Assembly (NCBI RefSeq): GCF_040954645.1
Contig: NC_092804.1
Location: 146,639,108-146,703,107, forward strand
Direction: 5' to 3'
From: Diabrotica undecimpunctata
Taxonomy: Eukaryota > Arthropoda > Insecta > Coleoptera > Chrysomelidae
Length of the DNA: 64,000 nt
The stretch's first letter is position 1; each line of letters begins with the position of its first letter. Under the pieces are notes generated by a model. That model worked only from the letters and a program-made list of their open reading frames with translations, was not told the origin of the DNA and ran no database searches. The position numbers and the translations under genes are program-made. This document shows, one piece after another, positions 1 through 10,879 of this stretch.

Positions 1-895
1 ATGAGATATTACAAAAAGACTCTCATCTAGGGATTCATCAATTTATTAGTAGAAATATTTTTAAACGTCAAACTCATTGTTGTACTCATAACTTAAAAAC
101 TAAACTATTGAGAGATTTGACGTCAGCTGACAACTTTTTCAGAAAAGCAACTTTTTACACAAAATGTTTTTGCGAAATTTAATTTGTTTATAAGATTTTT
201 AAAAAATGTGCTAATTTCTAAGGCTGCTCCAGATAATTTGACTAAATGGATCTTAATAATCCGGAGCTTATTTATTTTTGAAGACGTACAGTAACAACCT
301 ATGGAAAAATGTTTAAATTACATTTACGTACATAAAATGATTTAATAATAAATAGCCTTTTTTAAGCTTATAAACATTTACAATAACTCCGTAGAATTTA
401 TTTCAAATTAAATGGCTAAGAAATAATTGGAAAACTGGTAAAAAACACAACTTTTAAAACCAAAAAAAAATGTTAGGCCTTCAAGAGTCAAGATAGCCCC
501 TTCTTGAATCACTCTCATTAATTGACAGCATTAATGACTGAAATTAATCAATCTTTTATAAGAAAAATCAAAGTTTATAACAAAACTTTTAGCAAAAAAA
601 AATTATTGAAAATTGTTTAAACAGAAGTGTTGTAAACAAAGAGTACTTTGCGTTCCGCCTAGAGATATGAGTGAGAGTAACCGACTGAAGTACCAGCCGC
701 GCCCTTCATAATATCCAACGCAGTTTCAAAATAGAGCGCTCGGAAAATGACATATCTTGGGTTATCCTGGACCTTTTTCGTTGCAAAATATTCCAAAACA
801 AAGCAGCTATTAACTACGGAATGTGCAAATCTTTTCTCAGGTCGCCTTTTTTTATTGATATTTTTTTATTTAACATAGTATTAAACGTATTATTA
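1..895. other. AT-rich sequence without a recognisable gene
   Basis: No long frame, exon-like segment or known repeat was recognised. A short less AT-rich patch at about 640-760 has several CpGs but no coding pattern. It is probably intron or upstream flank of the GATA gene. Confidence 0.5.
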
Positions 896-1816
896 CTTAC
901 AATGTACATTCATCATCATCATCAGTGGTGCTACAGCTCTAGTTGAGCCTTGACCTTCCCCAGTCTATTTCGCCAGTCGTTTCTGTTCATCGCCAACGGT
1001 TGCCAATTTGCCGCGCCGATTTTCCTTGCGTCCTCGTCCACACCGTCCCTCCATCTCAGTCGTGGTCTACCTCTACTCCTATTTCCCACTGGGACCGATA
1101 ATAGAGTTCGTCTGGGTGGGTAATTTTCATTTGCTCTTGACACATGTCCAGCCCATCTAAGCCTACCTATTTTTATGAAGGATATTACATCTCTACCATT
1201 TACTATTTTTTTATACTTCTCGTACAATTCGAAATTATATCGCCTTCTCCAAATACCATTCTCACAGAATGCGCCCATTATTCTTCTTAGTATCTTCCTT
1301 TCGAAGACGAGCAGAAGATTTGCGTCTGTTTTGGAGATGGTCCATGTTTCTGACCCATATGTCAGTACTGGTAGGATGAGTGTTCTATATATTATTAGTT
1401 TGGTTTTCTGGCTTAAATTTCTGTTTTTTAGCTGCTTGCTTAGTCCAAAATAACATTTGTTTGCTAGAAGTACCCTCCGTTTTACTTCTTCAGATGTGTC
1501 ATTATCGTTTGTTATGAGAGAACCCAAATATGTAAACTTATTTACTACCTCAAAATTATATTGGTCTATACTGAAGTTTTCTTCGGCATTTCTAGCTCTA
1601 TCTCTGTTATTTGGAAAAGATGCTAACATTTTGGTTTTTTCCTCGTTTATTTTAAGTCCCATATTTTGTGCGGCTGTCAAGAAGGTGGAAGTCATCTCTT
1701 TAAGTCCTCGTGTAGTACGTGCGATCAAATCCAGATCGTCAGCGTAAGCCATAATCTGCGTTGATTTATTAAAGATTGTTCCCCTATTGTGTAACTCGGC
1801 ATCTCTTACAATGTAC
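896..1816 (-). mobile_element. 5'-truncated RTE-like LINE with perfect target-site duplication
   Basis: The body is 908-1804. It is flanked by the 12-bp direct repeat CTTACAATGTAC at 896-907 and 1805-1816, the duplication made by target-primed insertion. The minus-strand frame is open from the truncation point and ends near 931. It carries the reverse-transcriptase box YADD just inside the 5' end, then KFTYLGS, LTYGSETW, RLRWAGHV and RGRPRLRW, which is the usual order in RTE-like LINE C-termini. The 3' end is a short (TGA)n tail on the minus strand, as RTE-type elements often have. No stop interrupts about 290 codons, so this is a fairly recent but dead-on-arrival copy. Clade assignment is by motif only. 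Confidence 0.85.
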
Positions 1817-2479
1817 TAGTGTAATTAATTTTACAAGATTTGTGCAAATAGAATAAGGAATAATATAGAGACTGTACAGATACAATCTAAAAGACCAAAA
1901 CCAGGTGCGTGATCTTTTAATGAAATACCTTGTTTAATATATTGTTACGTACTAATAAAAAAAAATTCTGACGCATCTGCTGATATTACTGTATATATAA
2001 TTGGTCTTATAATGTTTGTTGGCAGACCATAATTTATAAATTAATCAAAGCAAACGTAAACCCCTTCAACCACTAAAATTTCTCCAGGCTGACGGCAAAT
2101 TCAAATCGATGGGCCAGATAAAAGAAGATTAAATACAAGTTTTTTCGCTTGATAAAATTATTCCATGTGTCCAAGAAAATAGGGACTATCCGAAATTCTC
2201 TACAATTAAATTACGGAAACTTTTCAGACAGTTTAAGTGTCAAAAAGTAAGTAAAGAAAATAGACACATATAATATTATCTATACGAAACAGATAAGTAC
2301 AGACATATACAAATTTTAAATACTGACAAGACAAAAAAGCAGATAGGCAGGCATTCTTGGGAGTGATATCGACGGATCTGAATCCTCGATCAGAAAAGAA
2401 AAATGTTTATTATTTTGCATATCAGAAGTTCTGAAAGTATTGTGGAAGGTAGATTATTAACTTTTATTTCAAAATATCA
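1817..2479. other. AT-rich sequence, nothing recognised
   Basis: No coding pattern, repeat end or exon-like segment was seen. Confidence 0.4.
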
Positions 2480-3690
2480 TCATCATTATTCAGCTTTCTG
2501 CGTCCAAAGTTGAAAATGGACGTCCCCTAAATTTTTCCAGTTCTGTCAGTCTTGAGCTTCCTGCAGCCAATTCCCAGCGATTTTTTTTTGCCGTCGTCTG
2601 TCCATCATGTAGGTGGTTTACCTCTGCTTCTTTTATCAGCTCGTGGTCTCCACACTGTAGTTTTTTGTCTATTCTGGTCGCATGGCCACCCAGCGCCACT
2701 TCAGCCATGCTATGCGCTCTATGTTATCAGTGATGCCTGTTTTTATAATTTTTCGTTTCTAACCCTGTCTCTGAGAGCTAGTCCAAGTAGCGAGCGGTCC
2801 ATTCTTCTTTGGACTACTCTGAGTGTGGTTGCTGTAGCCTGGGTTAAGGAAAGTGTTTCAACGCCCGAAGTCATGACTGGAAGCACACATTCGTCGAACG
2901 TATAATAATATGGTAAGTGCACTGTGCCATCTTGTAGGTGTTTCACTTTGGTACAGACATAAGTTAAAAAATTTCTTTATATTCTCTAAAAGTTTGTCTC
3001 CTCCAATCTTCTATAACAATATTATATTCCCCCGGGGCTTTATTTCTTTTCATTTTCTTCGGTGCGTTCCTTATTTTGTCTGTTGATATGTCATCAATTC
3101 CGATCTGTGGTTGACTATCTTTTTCCTGAATTTTCTAACTTTTCTGTTAGTTGCTCATCCAGAATTTGTTTACTTCTGTATAATTCTGTAAATCTTCTAC
3201 TACCCTTAGTAATTAATTTATGTTGGTGATGATATTTTTACCTTTATCCTTTAATTTTATTACTTCTTTTTTGCCATTTGTCAATTTTCTCCTTAGAACA
3301 TTAAGACTCTTGTTATTTTCAATCGTTTGTTGGATTTCTTTACTTTTTTGCTTTCGGTTGTACCTACATCCTAATAGATTTTTGTATTCTTTTATCTATC
3401 TCTCTAAGTTCATGATGTTCTTTGCTTCTATTACTTTGCATTTTTCTCCCGTCTTCCATTAATGGGGGGACTTCGTTACATGAATTTTTTTGGCAGTGTT
3501 TCTTCTGGCTTTCCTCTATAGCTTCTATTATAATGTCATTTGGGTCTGTATTCTTATAGCTTTCGAGAATGCTGTTGACGTGTTCTTCAGGTAGGTGTAG
3601 CATTCTTTTTGTTCATGCGGTATCTCTCTTTCCCAAGGTCTATTTCTATCGGCGCTTTCACCATTCTGTCTTCCCTAGCTGTTGTTTCAA
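2480..3690 (-). mobile_element. RTE LINE remnant with reverse-transcriptase core deleted
   Basis: Read on the minus strand from about 3690, fragments in shifting frames give the linker upstream of the reverse transcriptase (EHHELREIDKRI near 3390, SKQILDEQLTEKLENSGK near 3150). The palm domain is then missing and the sequence jumps to the C-terminal part: VLPVMTSGVETLSLTQAT near 2870, RVVQRRMDRSLLGLALRDR near 2790, and a ragged WRWAGH-like region near 2700. These motifs match the HmRTE-type endonuclease-reverse transcriptases of insects. Several stops and frameshifts make it non-functional. It lies head to head with the next copy. Confidence 0.75.
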
Positions 3691-4260
3691 AACATAGATA
3701 AATATAAATACGTAGGACACGAAATTATGATAGGCAGGAATAAGCAGACCCATAAACTGACGAAAAGAATCGTTCTTGGGTATGGAAAACTGCATATGAA
3801 AAATTGCGAGAAACTTTTAAAAATAAGCTGCCCAAATGCCTCAAAACAAAAGTATTTGTTCAATACGTCCTTCCAGTATTCACAAACAGAGCAGAGACAC
3901 TTACCTTAACAAAAGTCTCGGCTACCAAACTAAGAGTTACACAGGGAAGAATGGAGCGATCCATATTAGGAATAACTCTGCGAGACAAAGTAAAAAACGA
4001 AGAGATCGGGAAAAGTACCAAGGCGACTGACGTTATCGAAAGCATAGCCAGACTAAAATGGAGATGGGCAGGACACATAGCTAGAATGACAGGTGGGCGA
4101 TTTACAAAGAGGTTATTGGAATGGAGACCAAAGGAAGACAAGAAAAGCGTCGGTCGACCACCTAAACGATGGGCTGACGATTTAAGAAGGCTTAATAAAA
4201 ACTGGATGAGAGCGGCGCAAGGTAGAAGTGGTTGAAAACTGGAGGAGGAGGAGTATGTTC
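3680..4260 (+). mobile_element. RTE LINE C-terminal fragment
   Basis: The plus strand encodes the end of an RTE-type ORF2. An early piece near 3690 reads YKYVGHEIMIGRNKQT. After a frameshift, an open frame runs at 3804-4235 with LPVFTNRAETLTLTK, RVTQGRMERSILGITLRDK, LKWRWAGHIARM and RPPKRWADDL. This is the standard C-terminal tail after the reverse-transcriptase domain. The catalytic domain is absent because of 5' truncation. It is the same family as the remnant at 2480-3690 in opposite orientation. Confidence 0.8.
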
Positions 4261-5339
4261 AACAGTGTACTTTTGAGGGTTCATAATGGTGATGATTTTA
4301 AAACCACGATGACATGAATGGGGATGGATGTTTTTGAATAATAGTTTATTCAAATGTTAGATCTGACTACGAAGGGGCTATCATTGTTATGCATAATTAA
4401 CATAAACATAATTTAATTTTTTTATATAACAATAATAAGTCTAAAAATATAGTCTTAAGTACTAAATATCTTAATACAGCTTCGTATAGCTAAGTATTAA
4501 GTTTATTTAACTATATATTGCTGTTACTTTTCTTCACCTAATAAAGTTTGTAATATAAACATGTAGGTAAATATTTAAAAAATATATTTACCGAGATAAA
4601 TTACTAAATTATAATTGTATAAAAACTTCGACCAACCGTGGTACCGTACTTTTTGCTGGTATTTTTAATCGTTATCCAGTTTGGCTTTCGGGAAGCGGCA
4701 TTTATATTGGCTTAATTTTGATAACAAAAACCTCAATAAAATAAAAGTCGCAGATAAGTCTTTAAGACACATTTATTATACATACAATACCACAAAAAGT
4801 ACATAAAGAGTTACTTCTAAACATTTTCTTTTAATTGTGATAACAAATATGTAATCATTACTCAGTCTTTACAATGGCCACTTCTGTTATAGTGATTGTT
4901 TATATTATTTCCTTTATATTCTTTCCGTTAATTATTTTTAATATAAATAAAACCAGCTCCACTTGAAGCTGGTTTAACTTTCTATAAAAATCTTGGTTTC
5001 ATCAGTGCTCTCATGAATCATATCTTATATGATAAAGTGTGTTTAAGGTTTTTTATTAAAAATAACCATTTTTAATAATCCCTTACAGGGTTTGGAATAC
5101 CTATATCTATGAGGATAAGTAGCGTCAATAACAATGAAGATACACCAATATTGTTCTTTCAAACAAGCTGAAACCGTTAGAACATTCGAGGTCTGTCAAT
5201 TATGTTAATTAAGAACGAAAGGGCGTGGTTAAGATATAAATTTCTCTCTTGGTCTTTGGAAAAAATTTTAAGCAGCTATAACAACTAGTCCCGTTGTAAT
5301 CATCTAATAACAAAGGTCCGTGTTTTTAAAGTTATGAAG
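4261..5339. other. AT-rich gap with one small perfect hairpin
   Basis: No gene was seen. At 4950-4975 there is a perfect 9-bp inverted repeat, AAACCAGCT and AGCTGGTTT around an 8-base loop. Its meaning is unknown. Confidence 0.45.
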
Positions 5340-6130
5340 CTTTGCAAAGAGATGATTGTCTATCGCGTGCTAGAGTTTTTAGATTCGCTTCGAATCTAAA
5401 AAGAATCGAAAAGAAGAGCGCTTTGGGCGTCGGGAAAAGTGATTTGAACGTTCAAAAAGTGACTGAATTGGTTCGAAAAGACCGCCAATTAAGAATTATG
5501 TCCAACAACAATGAAGAAACTTCGAGATATCTTTTGAATGAGGAATGTAAGGAAAGTATGGGCTAAGCTTGACTCAAACTCCTAACGGCGAAACATAAGT
5601 TGCATCCTAAAGACATTTGTTATGTATAAAAAAGGACTAAGATTTCTTGGTAAAGATCAAAACTTGTGACAAATATGCATTTTTCAATATGAGCCTAAAA
5701 CCAAGCGGTAATGGAGTGGAAGCGAGGATAAGCAAGGAAAACGTAATTCAAATGGAATGGGCACTACAAGTTTTTCGACAATTAATAGGTATTTACTAGT
5801 TCCGCTAACTGTGGAAAGAGAACTTCTGGATTCTCCATGACGACAACGTGCCCGATAACATCGAGCACTTTATCTCTCCGGATCTTAGATATGCTCTCAA
5901 GAACTGTTTGACCAAAAACCAGGCCACACTAATGCAGTAGCCACTCTTTTTGCCAGATTTAGCACCCTGCGACTTCTACCTGTTTCTAAAAATCAAATCA
6001 TTGCTGAAAAGAACTCGCCACGAGTCATTAAAGGACGTATAACAAAAATCGGCTCACTTTCTTAACAGCTTTTCGCAGGATGACCTGCAGTATTACATCT
6101 CACAACCAAAGGTTCTTATTGAGTGATCTA
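5340..6130 (+). pseudogene. mariner-type transposase remnant
   Basis: Plus-strand fragments follow the order of a mariner transposase. The N-terminal region at 5342-5560 reads DCLSRARVFRF and VTELVRKDRQLR. A middle piece reads FQYEPKTKR, which lies after the first catalytic Asp in the family. Near 5820 comes WILHDDNVPDN, the region of the second Asp. Near 5950 comes LPDLAPCDFYLF, the hallmark around the third catalytic Asp. It ends with HFLNSFSQDDLQYYISQ near 6090. At least two frame changes and several stops disrupt it. The cut-and-paste enzyme is therefore dead. Terminal inverted repeats were not resolved. Confidence 0.8.
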
Positions 6131-6804
6131 GGGATGCGAAAAGAGAGTATATTGGGGGAAAATGGGTGATAAGGGAAAAATGGAAAATTATAATAAATTG
6201 CCATATAAATAAAATTGTTATACTAACACTCTCAAAACTGAATTGTCAATTTGCTTTCTTAATTACCATTTTTAGAATATTCCTTTCTACCTTTCTAAAT
6301 GATTTTTTTTTAAATAAAAGTTTTTAATGTTGGTGTTTTTCGGTTGGTGTTTAATAAAAGTTTTTTATGTTGGTGTTTTTCGGTTAGATCGATTAACTAC
6401 TTGAGGGCTTTTATTTGACATATACATTGACTTTGACGGGTAATTATGTTTATTATAGTATAGCTACTAAGCATATTACCTAATATTCTTAGTATTACAT
6501 AAATTAGTAATCATAATAAATGATTACTTTCATTTACCAATAACTCAAATGTTTTTAAAATTATTTTGTGACCTTTTTGAAAGTGTATTTGCAAGAATAA
6601 CATTTTTAAAAGGTTTTCCGTCAGAATCCTTCTTAAATTACATTAATTACGTCTGTTTATGTTTTAACTCAAGTAAACAAACAATCAGGATAAAGGCGCT
6701 CACTAACATCTTATTTTATGGTTTTTTTTTGATAAATGACATTTTTGAAACATACATATCACTACTAAATATCAAATAATAAATATATATTTTATTATTT
6801 TCAG
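6131..6804. other. AT-rich gap with a 40-bp tandem duplication
   Basis: Two copies of a unit containing TGTTGGTGTTTTTCGGTT lie at about 6312-6345 and 6352-6385, with a period of 40 bases. The rest looks like intron. The polypyrimidine tract and CAG just before 6805 form the acceptor of the next exon. Confidence 0.5.
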
Positions 6805-7053
6805 GTGTTAACACAACAGGAGCCTTGTCCTTAGCAGAAGACTATCCTAAAGTAACCTCCTCATCTACATCGTTACCTGGTTTCAGTAGGTTGCCAACAA
6901 CTTTTACAAACAACCACAATCATCACCGAAGCACCACGTACTTACCCAATGCCATCTATGGCGAATGGCCGTCATACGCGACTGACCAGTATGGTCTTAA
7001 CTCTTCAGCACAAAGGAGTCGACCGATCTCAGCAGCAGCTTCGTTGTCAGCAA
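6805..7053 (+). CDS. srp: GATA factor, N-terminal region exon (serpent type)
   Basis: This exon encodes the linker N-terminal to the zinc fingers of a GATA transcription factor, a nuclear DNA-binding regulator. The acceptor is TTATTTTCAG at 6795-6804 and the donor is GTAAGT at 7054. The reading frame enters with the last two bases of a codon (GT) and leaves with the first base of the next (A at 7053). It encodes about 82 residues rich in Ser, Thr, Asn, His and Tyr, including YLPNAIYGEWPSYATDQYG and ending ISAAASLSAS. This low-complexity composition is typical of GATA activation regions. There is no start codon in this exon, so at least one upstream exon must exist and was not found. Coding status rests on matching phase with both downstream alternatives. 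Confidence 0.82.
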
Positions 7054-7477
7054 GTAAGTGATCGTTAGAAATATTAAGTTACGTTTTGTACGCTGGGGAA
7101 ACATTGTATACACTATATTTTTACAAAAATATGAAACTTTTTTTTATTAAGTATAAAATTTGAATTGTTTAAATATATTTATTTCTGCATGTTTTTACTT
7201 ATTTTAATTTGTATGTTGCATTTTTCTGCACTTTCATGGAAGCGTTTGATTGTTCTATGTTAATACGAATAAATGATGACACGACATATCGATAGCTAAA
7301 CTCTCCTGTAATGATGATACTGCCAATAATGCGAAACTTCGGGACTTGATTTGGCTCTTCTAACAAAAATTGAATGTTGTATAATTGTTCTGTTTAATGT
7401 TGGTGTTCATAGGTTAACTTATATTTATTATTTTTCCAATCTATCTGAAATATGACGCCCATTTTATTCCTATTCTT
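7054..7477. other. start of 25.9 kb intron, nothing recognised
   Basis: After the GTAAGT donor the sequence is AT-rich with no recognised element up to the LINE remnant at 7478. The intron runs to 32952 when the N-finger exon is used. Confidence 0.6.
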
Positions 7478-7985
7478 CTTCTTCTTCATCATCCTCGTTA
7501 TAAGCAATTCTGCTTGTTCAGTGGTGGATTAATAACTTTATGGAAGGTTCCATCTTTTGCGCGGTAGTCCGATACTTCTGCCGATTGGTGACTTATCTCT
7601 TGCTATTTTGATGACACGGGTCTCCTCCATTCTGCTTATTCCATTCTTTTTTTCTATTATGTGTCCATTCATTTCTACACTGTACGTTACATTTTCTTCT
7701 AATGTCTTCACTTCTCTTTCGATCTGTCAGCGTATTTCCTGTAATTCTTCTCAGTACTCTCATCTCCGCCGTTTCCAAGAGCTTTTGCGTTATGGCTTTG
7801 TCGGGCCTTGTTTCTGAAGCATGTCATTATTGGTCTCACACTGCCTTTATAAATTCTTGACTTCATCTCAGTGTTAATGTGTCTGTTTCGCCATATAGTG
7901 TTATTAAGGCATCCTGCCAGTCTATTTGCTTTTTGTACTTGATCTCTCACTTCTTTGTCCAGGTCTCCTGTTGATAGAACAAATT
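7478..7985 (-). mobile_element. RTE-type LINE 3' fragment
   Basis: The minus strand shows, in broken frames, VQKANRLAGCLNNTIWRN near 7930, DRKRSEDIRRKCNVQ near 7700 and a WNNHISRM-like stretch near 7650. It ends with a tail rich in CTT/GAA repeats at 7478-7490. The same motifs appear at 13351-13698 and 57119-57420, so all three belong to one family. The reverse-transcriptase palm is missing. Confidence 0.7.
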
Positions 7986-8994
7986 TTCTTACCTACTAAC
8001 CCAACAACCAAGATTTTACTGCCCCAATTGTAATTTTTTTATAAAATTATAAATCTATTTTTCTAACGAATTGTTGTGGAGGTTATGGACTGTAGTCGGG
8101 AACTATTCCTTCTTAATGTTTCGTTTGCAACTGCAGCAACATAATCAAATGCGTTGAGGCAATGGACCTAATTGTTTATCACTTACTGATGATCTTTTTC
8201 GAATATAATATGCGCTATTTATGGCCTTTGAGTACTCTCTAGAATTTGTATGTTGTTCCAAATTGGTACTATAATTTTTGGTAAGTCTGGGGAGAGATTT
8301 CATATTTTGTAGCGCTGAGATCCACATTCTGTTTATATAAAGACTCTCGCTTCAGGATTTAAGTTGGTCATGTCCGTGGATAGAAGTGGGATGTTCTGCA
8401 ACGTACCTGTTTGTCATCCAATAAAATTTGCTGGTTTTATTTTATCATGGTGGGTTCTGGAACAACTGATTCGTGAATCACAGCTACAAAAAGTACGTGA
8501 ATTCCTAGAGCAAAAAATTGTTGTCTTGGATTTTAGTCTGATCGCAGACTTTCTTGTGTCTTTCAGATGGAATTTAACGACAATTTTTGTCAGGATTTTA
8601 CCAATTCGACCAACGTGTTTTTAATACTCGGTAAGAAAGCTTAGTGTACGTTTTGGTTCCCGTTGGTTGAAAATTGTTCAATATTCCTATATTTTTTTTT
8701 ACCCTAAATTTTTGACCAATTCATGATTTCCGGTAGAATTATTAAAACATTATTAAATACATATTAATTAATAAGATTACAGACTTGAGTATTTAATAAC
8801 ATATCGTTAAATATTCCGGTAAAACCGGATCTATTTCGCTTTAACTTTAGGTATTAAAACTTAATACAATAAACGATGAAGCGATAAAGATAATAATAGT
8901 GTTCGTATGGTAAATATTTGTTGATTTTTTTTTAAATTAGGTAAATTAAGTACTTTAAAAATAATTTGTTATACTTTTTAATTTCTAAGAGTAT
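7986..8994. other. intronic AT-rich sequence, nothing recognised
   Basis: Short open frames on both strands at 8145-8624 show no recognisable protein pattern and are treated as chance. Confidence 0.45.
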
Positions 8995-9285
8995 TTTATA
9001 ATATTGTAAAAAATGTAATACGCCCAGTCCTAACATATGGTTCAGAGACCTGGACTCTAACAAAAAATAATGAAAACGTTAGGATGTTTCGAAAGTACTA
9101 AGGCGAATCTATGGAGCAGTGAATGACAATGGAGTGTGGAGAAGACGATGGATGCAACTTCGAAATTTATACAAAATACCAGGAACCTAATATCGTAAAA
9201 CATATTAAGATAGGACGTCTGAGGTGGATAGGACATATAATGCGGATGGAACAAAATGACCCAGCTAGAAAAACTTGAAAACCTG
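8995..9285 (+). mobile_element. RTE-like LINE C-terminal fragment
   Basis: The plus strand gives VIRPVLTYGSETWTLTKN at about 9015-9070, then a frame change, then IKIGRLRWIGHIMRMEQND near 9205-9265. A closely related but internally deleted copy lies at 22790-23070. Stops and shifts make it a relic. Confidence 0.75.
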
Positions 9286-9344
9286 TGGTTTTTCACATAA
9301 ACGACGGTTGCATTTGCTGCTTTGAGACCTGAATTTCTTTGATG

Positions 9345-10010
9345 AATTGGAGATGCAATGATATAGGTTGTATTGATCTCAAAAAACATGATCAAATAAC
9401 CCTGAAAAAACGTAGTTTTTGGGGAATTAAAGGTGTTTTGCCCGATTTTTGAATGTTCTCTAAAGGAGTCAGTGGCTTCAATTTATATATAACCTATAAA
9501 GAAACCTTTATTTCATATATTTTGAAGTATATAAAATGGGGAAAATTCCCAAAAACGATTAAAAAACAATTATTATGGTTTTTGAAGATGGTTTACGGAA
9601 AAATTCGAAAAAATCAACAATATATTTTTTGATAAAATACACAGAATACATAAAATTGACCTATATCTCAAAAAAAAAATAAATAAAAATCAAAAAATGG
9701 TTGGGATAGGGGAGGGAGTGACGGGGTAAAATTGCACTGTCTTATTTTTTATTCACATAAAACGTAAAAACACCAAAAGTTGATTAAGGTTGTATCGATC
9801 TCAAAAAATATAATTAGCCCCGCAAAAACTTCCTTAAAAACCCTGAAAAACAGTTTTTGAGGAGCCTAAAGGTGTTTCCCAATTTTTAAATGTCTTAAAG
9901 GACACGGTTAGTTCAAATTATATACAACCTATAAAAACGCTGATTTGATTTTTTTTAAGTCTATAAAATGGAAAAAATTCCCAAAACACCCTTAAAAACT
10001 AGTTTTTTTG
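9345..10010. repeat. diverged tandem repeat, two units about 425-435 bases apart
   Basis: GGTTGTATTGATCTC near 9366 recurs as GGTTGTATCGATCTC near 9788. ACCTATAAA recurs at 9492 and 9927, and TATAAAATGG...AAATTCCCAAAA recurs near 9530 and 9965. Order and spacing are kept, so this is a decayed duplication of a unit of about 430 bases. No coding frame was seen. Confidence 0.7.
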
Positions 10011-10149
10011 GGGTTTTGAAGGTTGCGATCCTGACGGAAAATCTGGGAAAATAGGAGATGTAGTTTTTGATTAAAAACACAAAATAGAAAAAAAAAACTA
10101 GACATGCAGCCATTTCCAAATAAAAGCTATACATTTTTTCGGAAAAAAA

Positions 10150-10879
10150 ATGTATTTATAGGTTATGTAATACATCTATCATTTGACTGAAATGTTCCTC
10201 AAAAACATCAGCAGTTATTTCTTCATGGTGGTCGTTTGTATAATTTGAAATAAAATCTAGCAAACTTTCATCAACAAATCCTTTATTTCTTCCAATGTCA
10301 GTGATAAACTACGACCTTTAGCATTTGGAATTTTTTTTTAGCATTTTAAGCCCAGTAGGCAAATCTTCTATAAACGCCTTACGAGCATTTGTTACCAGTT
10401 TATCTTGCCAAACTTTTTTTACAAAATACCATTCATTTATCCATTTTTCATCTAAATAAAAAATATTTTTGCCCTTGCTACTCAATTTTCGAATTTTCCT
10501 TAAATATTGCTTTCTCCAACAAATAATTTCTTCTTTCTCATAAACGAATCCTAATTCACGCAAAGTTTTCCACATTTTATCTATTTTAATGTTTGGCAAA
10601 GATTCGTCATCATTAATGTCCACTAAAAGTTTATCCAAAGTAGGAAACTTTTCTTCGAATCGATTGTTTCATAGTATCGTCTATATGAATGGGTTTTCTC
10701 CCTGTTGACGTTTTAGGTGCTTCTGTAAGACTTCCACTCTTTTGTTGCTTTAAAAGTCTATAAATCTCTTTAACTTCGGTTATATCTGAACACTTAGAAA
10801 CTATACTTCGAACAGTACTTGTAAAATGTTCATGTACAAGAGCATCATGTACATTTAACACTAAAGTTTTCATTGACAC
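10150..10879 (-). pseudogene. Tc1/mariner-superfamily (IS630-like) transposase remnant
   Basis: Two minus-strand frames overlap by eight bases. At 10631-10879 the N-terminal helix-turn-helix part includes LTEAPKTSTGRKPIHIDD. At 10318-10638 the catalytic part includes KIRKLSSKGKNIFYLDEKWI, where the Asp in YLDEKW fits the first acid of the DDE triad. It continues as VWQDKLVTNARKAF. A frameshift separates the two frames. Beyond 10318 the order breaks, and a short piece near 10170-10300 reads GFVDESLLDFISNYTND and EEHFSQMIDVLHNL before a stop. The second and third acids are absent, so it cannot be active. Family placement is by motif and moderately sure. Confidence 0.6.

Noticed and set aside
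6549..6779. 76-codon plus-strand open frame just before the first GATA exon
   Set aside because: AT-rich hydrophobic composition, ends before the splice acceptor and shows no family pattern. Treated as chance.
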